Of a DNA stretch of 62,359 nt, positions 27,288 to 36,119 are shown one piece after another. Under the pieces are notes generated by a model, which saw only the letters and a program-made list of their open reading frames with translations, was not told the DNA's origin and did not search any database. Origin of the DNA: Bacteroidota bacterium (GTDB lineage Bacteria > Bacteroidota > Bacteroidia > Bacteroidales > Prolixibacteraceae); NCBI GenBank assembly GCA_023251435.1, contig JAHEYU010000024.1, positions 9,204 to 71,562 on the forward strand. Direction: 5' to 3'. Made by a program: the position numbers and the translations under genes. How positions within the stretch are numbered: the stretch's first letter is position 1; the number at the start of each line of letters is the position of its first letter.

Positions 27288-27295
27288 TACTTTTG
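27288..27295 (+). promoter_or_regulatory. -7 promoter box of folP (TACTTTTG)
   Basis: TACTTTTG fits TAnnTTTG and ends 37 bases before the folP ATG at 27333. A TTTG at 27270-27273 is too close to be a normal -33 element. Confidence 0.45.
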
Positions 27296-27332
27296 TGTGT
27301 CAGCTTTGTTAAGAGTTCTTAATTTATATTCT

Positions 27333-28211
27333 ATGTTAATCACAACAACTGCTACAAAATTTCTAAAACGTAAGAATACGATCAACCTGAACGGACGTTT
27401 AATTGATTTGTCGAAACCTGTTGTAATGGGTATTCTGAATGTAACTCCCGATTCGTTTTTCGATGGTGGAAAGTACAAAACAGAAAAGAAAGTAATTAAA
27501 CGGGCGGAAGAAATTTTAGAACAAGGCGGAACTATTATTGACATCGGGGCGGTTTCTACACAACCCGGTTCCGAAGGTGTTTCGACCAAAGACGAAATCG
27601 ATCGGCTGGTACCGGCGGTAAAAGCTGTAAGAAAAGCTTTTCCTGAAGCCTTTATTTCTATTGATACTTATCGCTCGTGGGTGGCAATGAAAGTGATTGA
27701 AGATTGTGGCCCCTGCATTGTGAACGACGTATCGGGAGGTAATTTCGATGTTCACATGTTCGATACGATTGGCAAACTGGGCGTACCTTATATTTTGATG
27801 CACATGCTGGGAACCCCGATTAAAATGCAGGATAATCCTGAGTATGAAGATATTATTCGAGATATCTCGATGTTTTTTACCGACAGGGTTAAAAAGCTCA
27901 TCAAAGCAGGCGTGAAAGATGTGATTATTGATCCTGGTTTTGGTTTTGGCAAAACGCTCAGCCACAATTATGAGTTATTAAACCGGCTCGATTCGTTCAA
28001 AGTGTTCCAGTTACCTGTAATGGTGGGTGTTTCGCGTAAATCAATGATTCATAAATTACTTGGGTTAAAACCTGAAGATGCGCTCAATGGAACTTCTGTT
28101 GTTAATACAATGGCATTAATGGGGGGCGCCGATTTATTACGGGTTCACGATGTCCGCGAAGCTGTTGAGGCTGTTCGCATTATGGATATGCTCCGGTCAA
28201 CATCGGTATAA
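27333..28211 (+). CDS. folP: Dihydropteroate synthase
   Basis: 292 residues from the ATG after the promoter box. It condenses 6-hydroxymethyl-dihydropterin pyrophosphate with p-aminobenzoate in folate synthesis. The TIM-barrel motifs are all present: GILNVTPDSFFDGGKY, IDIGAVSTQPGSEGVS, SIDTYRSWVA, NDVSGGNFD, DPGFGFGKT, GVSRKSMI and the terminal RVHDVREAVEAVRI. cdaA follows 63 bases downstream, a pairing common in Bacteroidota. Confidence 0.95.
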   Translation: MLITTTATKFLKRKNTINLNGRLIDLSKPVVMGILNVTPDSFFDGGKYKTEKKVIKRAEEILEQGGTIIDIGAVSTQPGSEGVSTKDEIDRLVPAVKAVRKAFPEAFISIDTYRSWVAMKVIEDCGPCIVNDVSGGNFDVHMFDTIGKLGVPYILMHMLGTPIKMQDNPEYEDIIRDISMFFTDRVKKLIKAGVKDVIIDPGFGFGKTLSHNYELLNRLDSFKVFQLPVMVGVSRKSMIHKLLGLKPEDALNGTSVVNTMALMGGADLLRVHDVREAVEAVRIMDMLRSTSV

Positions 28212-28274
28212 CGATTTTTTTCTCTAACAATTCAACAAAGCAGTTAGTCAGTAAAAAAGACTTTTATTCTGAAT

Positions 28275-29063
28275 ATGACATTATTTATTACGATACGTGT
28301 TTTGGATGTGGTTGACATTCTGCTGGTTGCTGTTCTTTTGTACCAAATGTACAGGATTATAAAGGGAACAGTTGCTTTCAGTATTTTTATCGGTTTATTT
28401 TTGGTTTATGTATGCTGGTTTCTGGTAAAAGCCATGAACATGGAATTGCTGGGTACACTAATGGGGCAGTTTATTGGCGTCGGCGTTTTGGCCTTGATAG
28501 TGGTTTTTCAGCCGGAAATAAGGCGTTTCTTACTTCTGATAGGTACAAATTATCAGCTTAGCCGAAGTTTCGGGCTCGAAAAGATATTCAGTATTGAGAA
28601 GCCAAAATTAGCAACCGATCAACAAATCAAGGAAATAATCAGGGCATGTGATGATATGGCTCGTTCAAAAATCGGGGCATTGATTGTTGTTGCGAATAAA
28701 AACGAACTGAGAGATATTCTTCGGTCGGGCGAAAAAATTAATTCACGCATTTCGGCCGCACTGCTCGAAACGATTTTCTTCAAAAATTCTCCATTACACG
28801 ATGGGGCTGTGGTAATTGTAGGTACCAAAATTGCTGCGGCCCGCTGTATTCTTCCGCTAACCGAAAACAACGAATTGGATCCCAATCTTGGACTTCGCCA
28901 CCGCGCTGCACTGGGTGTTTCCGAGGTGACCGACGCACTGGCCATTGTGGTTTCCGAAGAAAGGGGAACCATATCGCTTGCAATAAATGGTGAACTACTG
29001 CATAAAATTTCGCTGGTACAGCTCGCCACTTTACTTGAAAGAGTGATGGTTGTAGAAGCTTAA
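28275..29063 (+). CDS. cdaA: Diadenylate cyclase (c-di-AMP synthase), CdaA type
   Basis: 262 residues. Three N-terminal membrane segments (VVDILLVAVLLYQMYRIIKG, FSIFIGLFLVYVCWFLV, GVGVLALIVVFQPEIRRFLL) precede a DisA_N cyclase domain. The catalytic motifs DGA (176-178) and RHR (208-210, RHRAALG) are intact. It makes c-di-AMP from two ATP; the messenger controls K+ uptake and osmotic balance in many bacteria. It is downstream of folP. Its stop codon overlaps that of the convergent CotH gene by four bases. Confidence 0.93.
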   Translation: MTLFITIRVLDVVDILLVAVLLYQMYRIIKGTVAFSIFIGLFLVYVCWFLVKAMNMELLGTLMGQFIGVGVLALIVVFQPEIRRFLLLIGTNYQLSRSFGLEKIFSIEKPKLATDQQIKEIIRACDDMARSKIGALIVVANKNELRDILRSGEKINSRISAALLETIFFKNSPLHDGAVVIVGTKIAAARCILPLTENNELDPNLGLRHRAALGVSEVTDALAIVVSEERGTISLAINGELLHKISLVQLATLLERVMVVEA

Positions 29064-32000
29064 TAATAAACTACTTTGTGAACAGTTTTTGTCGTGTTAC
29101 ATTTCGTATTTACGAGGTAAACTCCCGGATGAATATTTAACCTGCCAAGTTCGATAACACTATTTCCGACTATTACAGATTGGTAAACAAGCGAACCTGA
29201 TAGCGAATAAATTTCAACCCTAACCGTAGAATTTGCATTGTCAAGCTTCAGAAATAGCAAACCTTTCGTTGGGTTTGGATAAATGCTTACTGCATCACTT
29301 GTCGCCATCAAATCATCAGCAGAATCAATAATTCCGGGATCGTCGGCAAACGGAGTTCCATCAAATACTGATGAAGTGGTCCAGTAAGCCGGATCTGCCG
29401 GATTACCATCCGGATTTCGGATTAGGGTTGAAAGCGAAAAGCCATCTCCGTCAGCCGCTACAGGCCAGGGATTTGCATCTGAATAGGTAAAGTCGATAAT
29501 TGGACTTCCGGCTGTTGTTGAAACAGTGACCTTTTCGCCCGAATTGGCAAAATTTTTGCCAAAATTGCCGGTGGGCACCATAAAGTGACGCTCGTAAAAC
29601 CATTTTGGTTTTGATACAATTACGTAGAACTGTTTCGGCGCTAAAACATCTGTTTCCTTAAATTCATAGTCAATTCCGGAAGTAAATTTTAGTCCAGAAA
29701 GCTTGATTGCTTTGTCGCCTGTATTTTTCAGTTCAATAAATTCAAACGACTGGCCTGAAATGATTTCGGTACCAACCAGCGAGTCGGTAGGATGATAGTG
29801 CAATTCGGTCACTTTTAGGTTCGAGTAATCTTCGTTAAGTTCCATAAATTTTACCGAAGCCAGAGCACTCCAGCGTTCTCCGTTTTTTACCCTTGCCTTT
29901 AAAATTGTTGTACCCTTCAAACCAATAATTCCTCCACTTGCGATTTCTTTGGCTGTACTGTTGATCTGATCTCCAATCAAACGTGGATCTGTTCCATCGA
30001 TCGTATAATAAATTTGTCCGATTGAACTGCTAACAGTTATCTCATAATTGCCCGAAACAGGATAAAGATCGCGATCGAGCCTGGTGTTGTTCTTCGTAAA
30101 TACCGGTGGGTTAAAAGTCATGATTAGGCCGGCAGATCTCATTTGTTCCAGCACAATATTGGTGCGATAAGGGAAAAACCGGTTGTAAATATCGTTGATT
30201 TCCGCTACCCAGTTTTCGTAAGTGTATGGTGTCGCGGCAAATGTATCTCCCCACCTGGCCGATTCGGCAACAATTGCTTTTGTTATTACAGCCGCCCTTT
30301 TCTGAAACCTTTCGCGTAAAGCATCATGAGTAAAAACACCTTTGTTGAAGAAATTTTTATATGCCCTGTCGGCAAAACGCTGCCTGTATTCTTTGTTTGA
30401 AGATAGCTTGAAATGAAGCCACTGTGGGTGAAACTTACTGAAATTACCTACCCACATATTTGGTATCGTTACGCGGTTTTCCTGAATTCCAATTCCGGGG
30501 CCTTCCGGGCCGATCATCATGCTGTGTTCTGCATCGTGGGCAAAAAAGATGAAGCCGCTCGATTTATCGTCGCGCCTGTCGATGGTATAAAAATTATTTG
30601 GACCTGCATTTTGCATGAAAGCTGAAACCGGAGAATCAAAATTTCCGGTATAAAAAATTATCTGCATGTAATCTATCAGGTTGTCGATGTCAATCATTAT
30701 TTCACCACCTTTTTTCGGGTATCCGTATTGGTCTTTTCCTTCAAGGGCAAAGTAATCCGCATTACTTGCAAATCCTTTATTACACATATTATAGATTTTT
30801 AGCCACGAGTCCATATTTCCGTCGGTCGCCTCAATGCCACCAATTTCGGTACTAACTTTAACTACATCATAATCTTCCTTGCTACCGCCCAAATAGTCAG
30901 CTGCATATCGGGCTTCAGATCGTTCCTGTGTTTGGTACAATCCCCAGTACATACCGTTCAGATACAAATGGTAGTAACGGCTTCGGGTGTATGGTTGCCC
31001 CATGTCGCGTTGCGTATCGCGAGAGAAAACTTCGCGCACTCCGGTATTCCGGTTTTTGTTATCGCCCGGATGTGCCCACGAGTAGTTTTGTTCGCAGCGC
31101 AAATCAATTTTGTCGAATTCACTAACTCCTTCCGTTTCAAACAATGGAAAGTTAAGTTTTGGCGCGCCATATTCATTCCTGAAAAAAAGACGAAAAGCGT
31201 GTTTCGGAAATTGGCTGTTTCGGCTGTAGCCACCTCTGATGCGAAGTCCTCCGTTGATGTTGAATCCTTGACTACCCGATGGATTGATTAATTCGACAGA
31301 GCAAAACCTTTCCCAGCTATCTCCGTGAGACTTGGCATTTACGTAAATCCCGGTTCCGGCGTCAAACAAATCTTTCATTTCGGTAACCACTGAAATCGTG
31401 GGAATGTCGGTTAGCGCACCTACCATTAATCCACTGTATTTTGAATTTCCGGTAACATCAGGATCCATTTCCAGATCAATCGCCTGATTTTTAATGGGGC
31501 CGGTTGGCCAGCTGGCTCCGGGGTGACGCTGATTAATTACATGATCAAGAAAAATATAGGTTTGGGTAAGCGGGAAGGAGATGGCTAACCCATCTTTTTT
31601 CAGCGAAGCCCGAACAATAAAGCAGGGAGTTTTTGCTCTTCCGACAGTAATTGCAGGATCGACAGTGATTGTTTTTGATTTTCCACCATTTATTACGGTT
31701 GCCGATGTCTGTGGATTACTGCCGTCGATGGTATAAAATATCGTGTAAGTTTGATCGGGTACATCGAGTCGCAAATTAAACGGATTGGTGTAAAACCCAT
31801 TAGGATGGCTAAAAGCAACTTTCAGCGAATCGGAAGTCTGCGGAAGGGCAACTTCGGCATTGATACGGAAATCGATATAAAAATCAGAGCTTTCGTTGTT
31901 ATTATTAAAAGCCTGAATGGCAATTGTATTTTCACCTTCGCGCAGTTCTATGTCGTGCGCCGGAAGTGAGTAACTTTCGAATGTTCCCGATTCGTGCTGA

Positions 32001-32410
32001 TCGATGGCAAAACTGTTGAAAGTTCTTTCTTCCGGGTCGTTGAGGCTGAAAACTTCTTCACCGTTGATCCAAACCACGAACCCGTCATCGAAATTGACAG
32101 AAAAAAAAACATCTTTCAGTAATGTAATATTATGCACGGTGAAGGTCGATTTCAGGTAAACCGTTGAATAGTTATTTTGCATGTCGCCAAGCAAAGTTCC
32201 GCCGCTGCCATCGCCGTACCTGAATGGCGAATTGCCTGTTAGCCAACCTGTTGTAGTGTAATCGTTTGTCATCCAGTTTGCAGGTATTCCGGCAGCATCC
32301 TTTCCCTTCAGGTATTTAAACGAAGAACCAGGGCCAAAATTGATTTGGGCATTGGCACCAGAGGCAACAATAAATAGTATGAATATGAAAATCAGAAATC
32401 TTCGAATCAT
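29060..32410 (-). CDS. CotH kinase-fold protein with chitobiase-like, lamin-tail and T9SS domains
   Basis: 1116 residues from the ATG opening the signal peptide (MIRRFLIFIFILFIVASGANA). In order: a beta-sandwich with VNFDDGFVVWINGEEVF (galactose-binding-like), a CHB_HEX_C-type domain (YTIFYTIDGSNPQTSA), then the CotH core (IDLRCEQNYSWAHPGD, YYHLYLNGMYWGLYQTQER, FFAHDAEHSM). A second CHB_HEX_C copy follows (IGQIYYTIDGTDPRL), then a lamin-tail domain (NLKVTELHYHP, FEFIELKNTG) and a T9SS sorting domain (VSIYPNPTKGLLFLKL). It is secreted and surface-attached. CotH domains phosphorylate proteins in spore formers; the role in Bacteroidota is unknown. Confidence 0.88.
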   Translation of the reverse strand: MIRRFLIFIFILFIVASGANAQINFGPGSSFKYLKGKDAAGIPANWMTNDYTTTGWLTGNSPFRYGDGSGGTLLGDMQNNYSTVYLKSTFTVHNITLLKDVFFSVNFDDGFVVWINGEEVFSLNDPEERTFNSFAIDQHESGTFESYSLPAHDIELREGENTIAIQAFNNNNESSDFYIDFRINAEVALPQTSDSLKVAFSHPNGFYTNPFNLRLDVPDQTYTIFYTIDGSNPQTSATVINGGKSKTITVDPAITVGRAKTPCFIVRASLKKDGLAISFPLTQTYIFLDHVINQRHPGASWPTGPIKNQAIDLEMDPDVTGNSKYSGLMVGALTDIPTISVVTEMKDLFDAGTGIYVNAKSHGDSWERFCSVELINPSGSQGFNINGGLRIRGGYSRNSQFPKHAFRLFFRNEYGAPKLNFPLFETEGVSEFDKIDLRCEQNYSWAHPGDNKNRNTGVREVFSRDTQRDMGQPYTRSRYYHLYLNGMYWGLYQTQERSEARYAADYLGGSKEDYDVVKVSTEIGGIEATDGNMDSWLKIYNMCNKGFASNADYFALEGKDQYGYPKKGGEIMIDIDNLIDYMQIIFYTGNFDSPVSAFMQNAGPNNFYTIDRRDDKSSGFIFFAHDAEHSMMIGPEGPGIGIQENRVTIPNMWVGNFSKFHPQWLHFKLSSNKEYRQRFADRAYKNFFNKGVFTHDALRERFQKRAAVITKAIVAESARWGDTFAATPYTYENWVAEINDIYNRFFPYRTNIVLEQMRSAGLIMTFNPPVFTKNNTRLDRDLYPVSGNYEITVSSSIGQIYYTIDGTDPRLIGDQINSTAKEIASGGIIGLKGTTILKARVKNGERWSALASVKFMELNEDYSNLKVTELHYHPTDSLVGTEIISGQSFEFIELKNTGDKAIKLSGLKFTSGIDYEFKETDVLAPKQFYVIVSKPKWFYERHFMVPTGNFGKNFANSGEKVTVSTTAGSPIIDFTYSDANPWPVAADGDGFSLSTLIRNPDGNPADPAYWTTSSVFDGTPFADDPGIIDSADDLMATSDAVSIYPNPTKGLLFLKLDNANSTVRVEIYSLSGSLVYQSVIVGNSVIELGRLNIHPGVYLVNTKCNTTKTVHKVVYY

Positions 32411-32535
32411 CGGTTTGAGTATCGTTTTGTTTAATTTTGACAAAATACGGAAATAACTCATTTATTCAAATTGTATTACTTACAGCATTTTTGAGTTCTC
32501 AAATTATTACCGCTAGTTATTTTCTTTCTTCTACC

Positions 32536-32564
32536 TTTGCACCGGATTTCAGAATTTATATTTG
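32536..32564 (+). promoter_or_regulatory. Complete -33/-7 promoter abutting the start codon
   Basis: TTTG (32536-32539) and TATATTTG (32557-32564) are separated by 17 bases, matching Bacteroidota promoter architecture. The ATG follows two bases after the -7 box, so the transcript should be leaderless or nearly so. Confidence 0.55.
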
Positions 32565-32566
32565 AC

Positions 32567-33520
32567 ATGGGAAACCGTATTTGTAATCTCTTCGGAATAA
32601 AATATCCGATCATTTCGGGTGGAATGGTGTGGTGCAGTGGCTGGCGACTGGCCTCCGCGGTAAGCAATAATGGCGGTTTGGGATTGATTGGCGCTGGTTC
32701 AATGCACCCCGAAACCCTTCGCGAACACATTCAGAAAACCAAACTGGCCACTGATAAGCCCTTCGGAGTGAATATTCCGTTGTTTTATCCTGAACTGGAA
32801 ACCATTCTGAATATCATTGCTGAAGAAAAGGTACCGATCGTTTTTACTTCGGCCGGAAGTCCAAAGAAATTTACTGCATGGCTGAAAGAGCGTGGCATTA
32901 TTGTAGCCCACGTAATTGCCAGCTCGGCTTTTGCACTGAAATGCGAAGAGGCGGGAGTGGATGCCATTGTTGCCGAAGGTTTTGAAGCCGGTGGCCACAA
33001 CGGACGCGAAGAAACTACCACAATGACTTTGATTCCGGCGGTGCGTAAAGTAAGTTCGCTGCCCCTGATAGCTGCCGGAGGTATTGGATCCGGTGATGCG
33101 ATACTTGCAGCAATGGCTTTGGGCGCCGATGGTGTTCAAATCGGATCGCGGTTTGCCATTTCCGAAGAATCGTCGGCTCATCCCGATTTTAAAAAGCTGG
33201 TAACCGGCTTAACCGAAGGCGATACCAAACTTGCGCTGAAAAAAGTTGGACCGGTTCGGCTGATAAAAAACGAATTCTTTCAGGCCGTGAATAAGCTGGA
33301 ACTGGAAGGCGCTGATGGCTCTGTACTTCGCGAATTGCTGGGAAAAGGACGCGCCAAAAAAGGCATGTTCGAAGGCGATCTGGTGGAAGGCGAATTGGAA
33401 ATTGGTCAGGTTTCGTCGATCATTAGCGAAGTACTTCCGGTTGAAGTAATTATGAAAAATATGATCGCAGAATATCAACAGTCGAGAGCCAGAATTAATA
33501 CACAACAGTTTGATTTTTAA
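32567..33520 (+). CDS. Nitronate monooxygenase / FabK-like FMN oxidoreductase
   Basis: 317 residues, an FMN-binding TIM barrel. Recognisable segments are NLFGIKYPIISGGMVWCSG, AVSNNGGLGLIGAGSM, VDAIVAEGFEAGGHNGRE, PLIAAGGIGSGDAILAAMAL and GADGVQIGSRFA. These match the 2-nitropropane dioxygenase superfamily, which includes nitronate monooxygenases and the enoyl-ACP reductase FabK. The GGHNG segment fits both. No fatty-acid genes are adjacent, so the substrate stays open. The start is placed at the ATG after the promoter; the upstream frame is covered by promoter sequence. Confidence 0.85.
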   Translation: MGNRICNLFGIKYPIISGGMVWCSGWRLASAVSNNGGLGLIGAGSMHPETLREHIQKTKLATDKPFGVNIPLFYPELETILNIIAEEKVPIVFTSAGSPKKFTAWLKERGIIVAHVIASSAFALKCEEAGVDAIVAEGFEAGGHNGREETTTMTLIPAVRKVSSLPLIAAGGIGSGDAILAAMALGADGVQIGSRFAISEESSAHPDFKKLVTGLTEGDTKLALKKVGPVRLIKNEFFQAVNKLELEGADGSVLRELLGKGRAKKGMFEGDLVEGELEIGQVSSIISEVLPVEVIMKNMIAEYQQSRARINTQQFDF

Positions 33521-33563
33521 TTAAAAGAAAAATGTTGCATGTTACGGGTTTCGAATTTCGGAA

Positions 33564-33584
33564 CAACCCGCAACCCGCAACCCG
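33564..33584 (+). repeat. Tandem 7-bp repeat (CAACCCG x3)
   Basis: Three perfect CAACCCG copies plus a partial fourth lie just in front of the M16 peptidase start. Upstream GTTGCATGTTACGGGTT is partly complementary, so a hairpin is possible. Confidence 0.7.
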
Positions 33585-33595
33585 CAACTCAACTT

Positions 33596-34834
33596 ATGAT
33601 ACAATTTGAACGCACGAAATTAGCAAACGGTCTGACCGTGATTGTCCATCAGGATAAAACTACCCCGATGGTGGCACTCGATATTTGCTACAATGTGGGC
33701 TCGCGCGACGAACACCCCGACCGCACCGGATTTGCCCATCTTTTTGAACATTTGATGTTTGGCGGCTCGAAGCATATTCCGTCGTACGACGAACCGTTGC
33801 AAAAAGCTGGTGGCGACAATAACGCGTTCACCTCTAACGATCTCACAAATTATTACCTGACATTGCCCAAAAACAACATAGAAACCGGTTTTTGGTTAGA
33901 ATCAGACCGGATGCTCGAACTTGCTTTCTCGAAGTCGAGTCTCGAAGTTCAGCGAAATGTGGTGATCGAGGAATTCAAACAGCGCTACCTCAATCAACCT
34001 TATGGTGATGTGTGGCCTTTGCTTCGGCAGTTGGCCTACAAAGTTCATCCGTATCAATGGCCAACCATTGGCCGCGAAATTAGCCATATCGAGCAGGCCA
34101 CCATGCAGCAGGTGAAGGATTTTTTCTTTGCGCATTACGCTCCCGATAATGCGGTGCTGGTGGTTACCGGCGATGTGCAATCCGATCAGATACTGAAACT
34201 GGCAGAGCGTTGGTTTGGCCCTATTCCCAACCGGAACGTAAAGACCCGCAACATTGCGCAGGAGCCGGAGCAAACCGAAATAAGGGAGCAAACAGTTGTG
34301 CGTGATGTGCCAAACGATACCATTTACATGGCTTACCACATGGCCGAACGACTTGCGCCTGAATATTACGCGACCGACCTGATATCGGATGTTCTTTCGA
34401 ATGGAAATTCGTCGCGAATGTACCAGACATTGGTTCAGAAAGAGAAAATATTTACCGAGCTGGACGCCTATCTTTCAGGAGATTATGAGCCGGGCTTATT
34501 TATCGTTTCAGGAAAACCGAGCAATGGTATTTCGCTCGAAACTGCACGCAAAGCAATTGAAGCGGAACTTGACCGGATGAAACAGGAACGGGTTTCGGAA
34601 TACGAACTTGAAAAAGTGAAAAACAAAATGGAAGCCAACATCGAATACGGTGAGATGAACTACCTGACCAAAGCAATGAATCTGGCGACCAACGAAATTT
34701 TACAGGACGCCCACCTGATCAATTCTCAGGCCGACTTCTACCGGTCGGTGACTTCAGCACAAATTCAGGAAGTATCGCAACAATTGTTCAGGCCCGAAAA
34801 CTGCTCAGTTTTAAATTACATTGCTAAAAAGTAA
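33596..34834 (+). CDS. M16 zinc peptidase, catalytic subunit
   Basis: 412 residues from the ATG opening MIQFERTKLANGLTVIVHQD. The inverted zinc motif HLFEH (48-52) is intact, followed by the downstream glutamate in VVIEEFKQRY. It is the pitrilysin/processing-peptidase fold (FAHLFEHLMFGGSKHIPSYDE, NAFTSNDLTNYY). There is no signal peptide, so it is cytoplasmic or leaderless. The next gene, five bases downstream, encodes the inactive partner; together they should form a heterodimeric peptidase with a closed chamber. A role in peptide degradation is inferred. Confidence 0.9.
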   Translation: MIQFERTKLANGLTVIVHQDKTTPMVALDICYNVGSRDEHPDRTGFAHLFEHLMFGGSKHIPSYDEPLQKAGGDNNAFTSNDLTNYYLTLPKNNIETGFWLESDRMLELAFSKSSLEVQRNVVIEEFKQRYLNQPYGDVWPLLRQLAYKVHPYQWPTIGREISHIEQATMQQVKDFFFAHYAPDNAVLVVTGDVQSDQILKLAERWFGPIPNRNVKTRNIAQEPEQTEIREQTVVRDVPNDTIYMAYHMAERLAPEYYATDLISDVLSNGNSSRMYQTLVQKEKIFTELDAYLSGDYEPGLFIVSGKPSNGISLETARKAIEAELDRMKQERVSEYELEKVKNKMEANIEYGEMNYLTKAMNLATNEILQDAHLINSQADFYRSVTSAQIQEVSQQLFRPENCSVLNYIAKK

Positions 34835-34838
34835 AAAC

Positions 34839-36119
34839 ATGTTGAATCGTACTATACAACCCCCTGTTAATCCAATTGAACACATCGACATGGTGGAGGC
34901 CGAAAAGCGGGTGTTATCCAATGGCATACCGGTTTATTTTGTCAATGCAGGCTCGCAGGATGTGGTAAAAATTGATTTTATTTTCGAAGCCGGAACCTGG
35001 TATCAGACGGACAATCTTGTGGCCAGTTTGTGCAATTCGATGCTCGAAGAAGGCAGCCAAAACTTTTCGGCGGCTGACATTGCCGAGCGTTTCGATTTTT
35101 ACGGTGCCTATATTCAGCTGATGGCCGATCAAAATTATGGCTATTTCAATATTGTAAGTCTTGGAAAACATTTACCTGCCATTTTGGAAACTACGGAAGA
35201 TATGCTTAAAAAATCTGTTTTTCCGGAGCACGAACTGGGTGTTTTGATTGATAAAAACAAGCAAAAATGGCTGCTCGAAAACGAAAAGGTGCGCACTCTT
35301 TGCCAGAAAAAATTCACACAGGTAATGTTTGGCGACGAACATCCTTATTGCATCAACAACAAGCTGGAAGATTTTGACCTGATCAACCGCGACGTGCTGA
35401 TGCAGTTTTATCGTTCGTATTATCACTCCGGAAACTGCCGCATTATTGCTGCCGGAAGGATCGACGAATCGGTTCTGAATCTGCTGGAAGTACATTTTGG
35501 AGGTACCGGCTGGCAGCGAAATACATTGGACACACCCCAATTCGATATTTATTCCGATCCGCAGAAATTTCACCACGTTGAGAAGGCCAATGGATTGCAA
35601 TCGGCCATCAGGGTAGGGAAGATGTGGGTTCCAAAATCACATCCGGATTATATTCCATTGTCTATTTTAATCACCATTCTGGGTGGTTATTTCGGGTCGC
35701 GGCTCATGGCCAATATCCGCGAAGAAAAGGGATACACTTATGGGATTGGCAGTTTTGTACTTTCATTAAAAAATGCCAGTTACCTTGTTATTTCTACCGA
35801 AGTTGGCAACGAATATGTTGAGCCGACTCTAAAGGAAATTGGAATTGAAATGAAACGACTTCAAACAGAGCTAATTTCTGATAACGAACTGGAAACTGTG
35901 AAAAGCTATCTGCTGGGTGAATTCCTGCGCGATTTCGACGGCCCGTTTGCCCTTGCCGGAAGTTTCAAAGCCATCAACGATTTCGGTTTGGATTATACGT
36001 TTTACGACCGCTATCTCCATTCGCTGCGAAACATTACTTCCGGAGAACTAATGCAACTGGCACAGCAATATTTGAATCCCGACGATTTTTACACTGTGGT
36101 GGCCGGAAGCAAAAACTAA
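34839..36119 (+). CDS. M16 peptidase homologue, non-catalytic partner
   Basis: 426 residues of the same M16 fold (EKRVLSNGIPVYFVNAGSQD, FIFEAGTWYQTDN, GGYFGSRLMANIREEKGYTYGIGS). The region equivalent to the zinc motif reads LCNSMLEEG, without the histidines, so no metal site is expected. The retained R...Y (NIREEKGYTYG) is the conserved C-lobe motif of substrate-binding subunits. This gene-pair arrangement (active, then inactive) is common for bacterial M16B heterodimers. It ends directly against the convergent kinase gene. Confidence 0.88.
   Translation: MLNRTIQPPVNPIEHIDMVEAEKRVLSNGIPVYFVNAGSQDVVKIDFIFEAGTWYQTDNLVASLCNSMLEEGSQNFSAADIAERFDFYGAYIQLMADQNYGYFNIVSLGKHLPAILETTEDMLKKSVFPEHELGVLIDKNKQKWLLENEKVRTLCQKKFTQVMFGDEHPYCINNKLEDFDLINRDVLMQFYRSYYHSGNCRIIAAGRIDESVLNLLEVHFGGTGWQRNTLDTPQFDIYSDPQKFHHVEKANGLQSAIRVGKMWVPKSHPDYIPLSILITILGGYFGSRLMANIREEKGYTYGIGSFVLSLKNASYLVISTEVGNEYVEPTLKEIGIEMKRLQTELISDNELETVKSYLLGEFLRDFDGPFALAGSFKAINDFGLDYTFYDRYLHSLRNITSGELMQLAQQYLNPDDFYTVVAGSKN

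Noticed and set aside
32699-33181. Antisense open frame of 160 codons in the nitronate monooxygenase gene
   Set aside because: Shadow of the sense gene; no domain seen.
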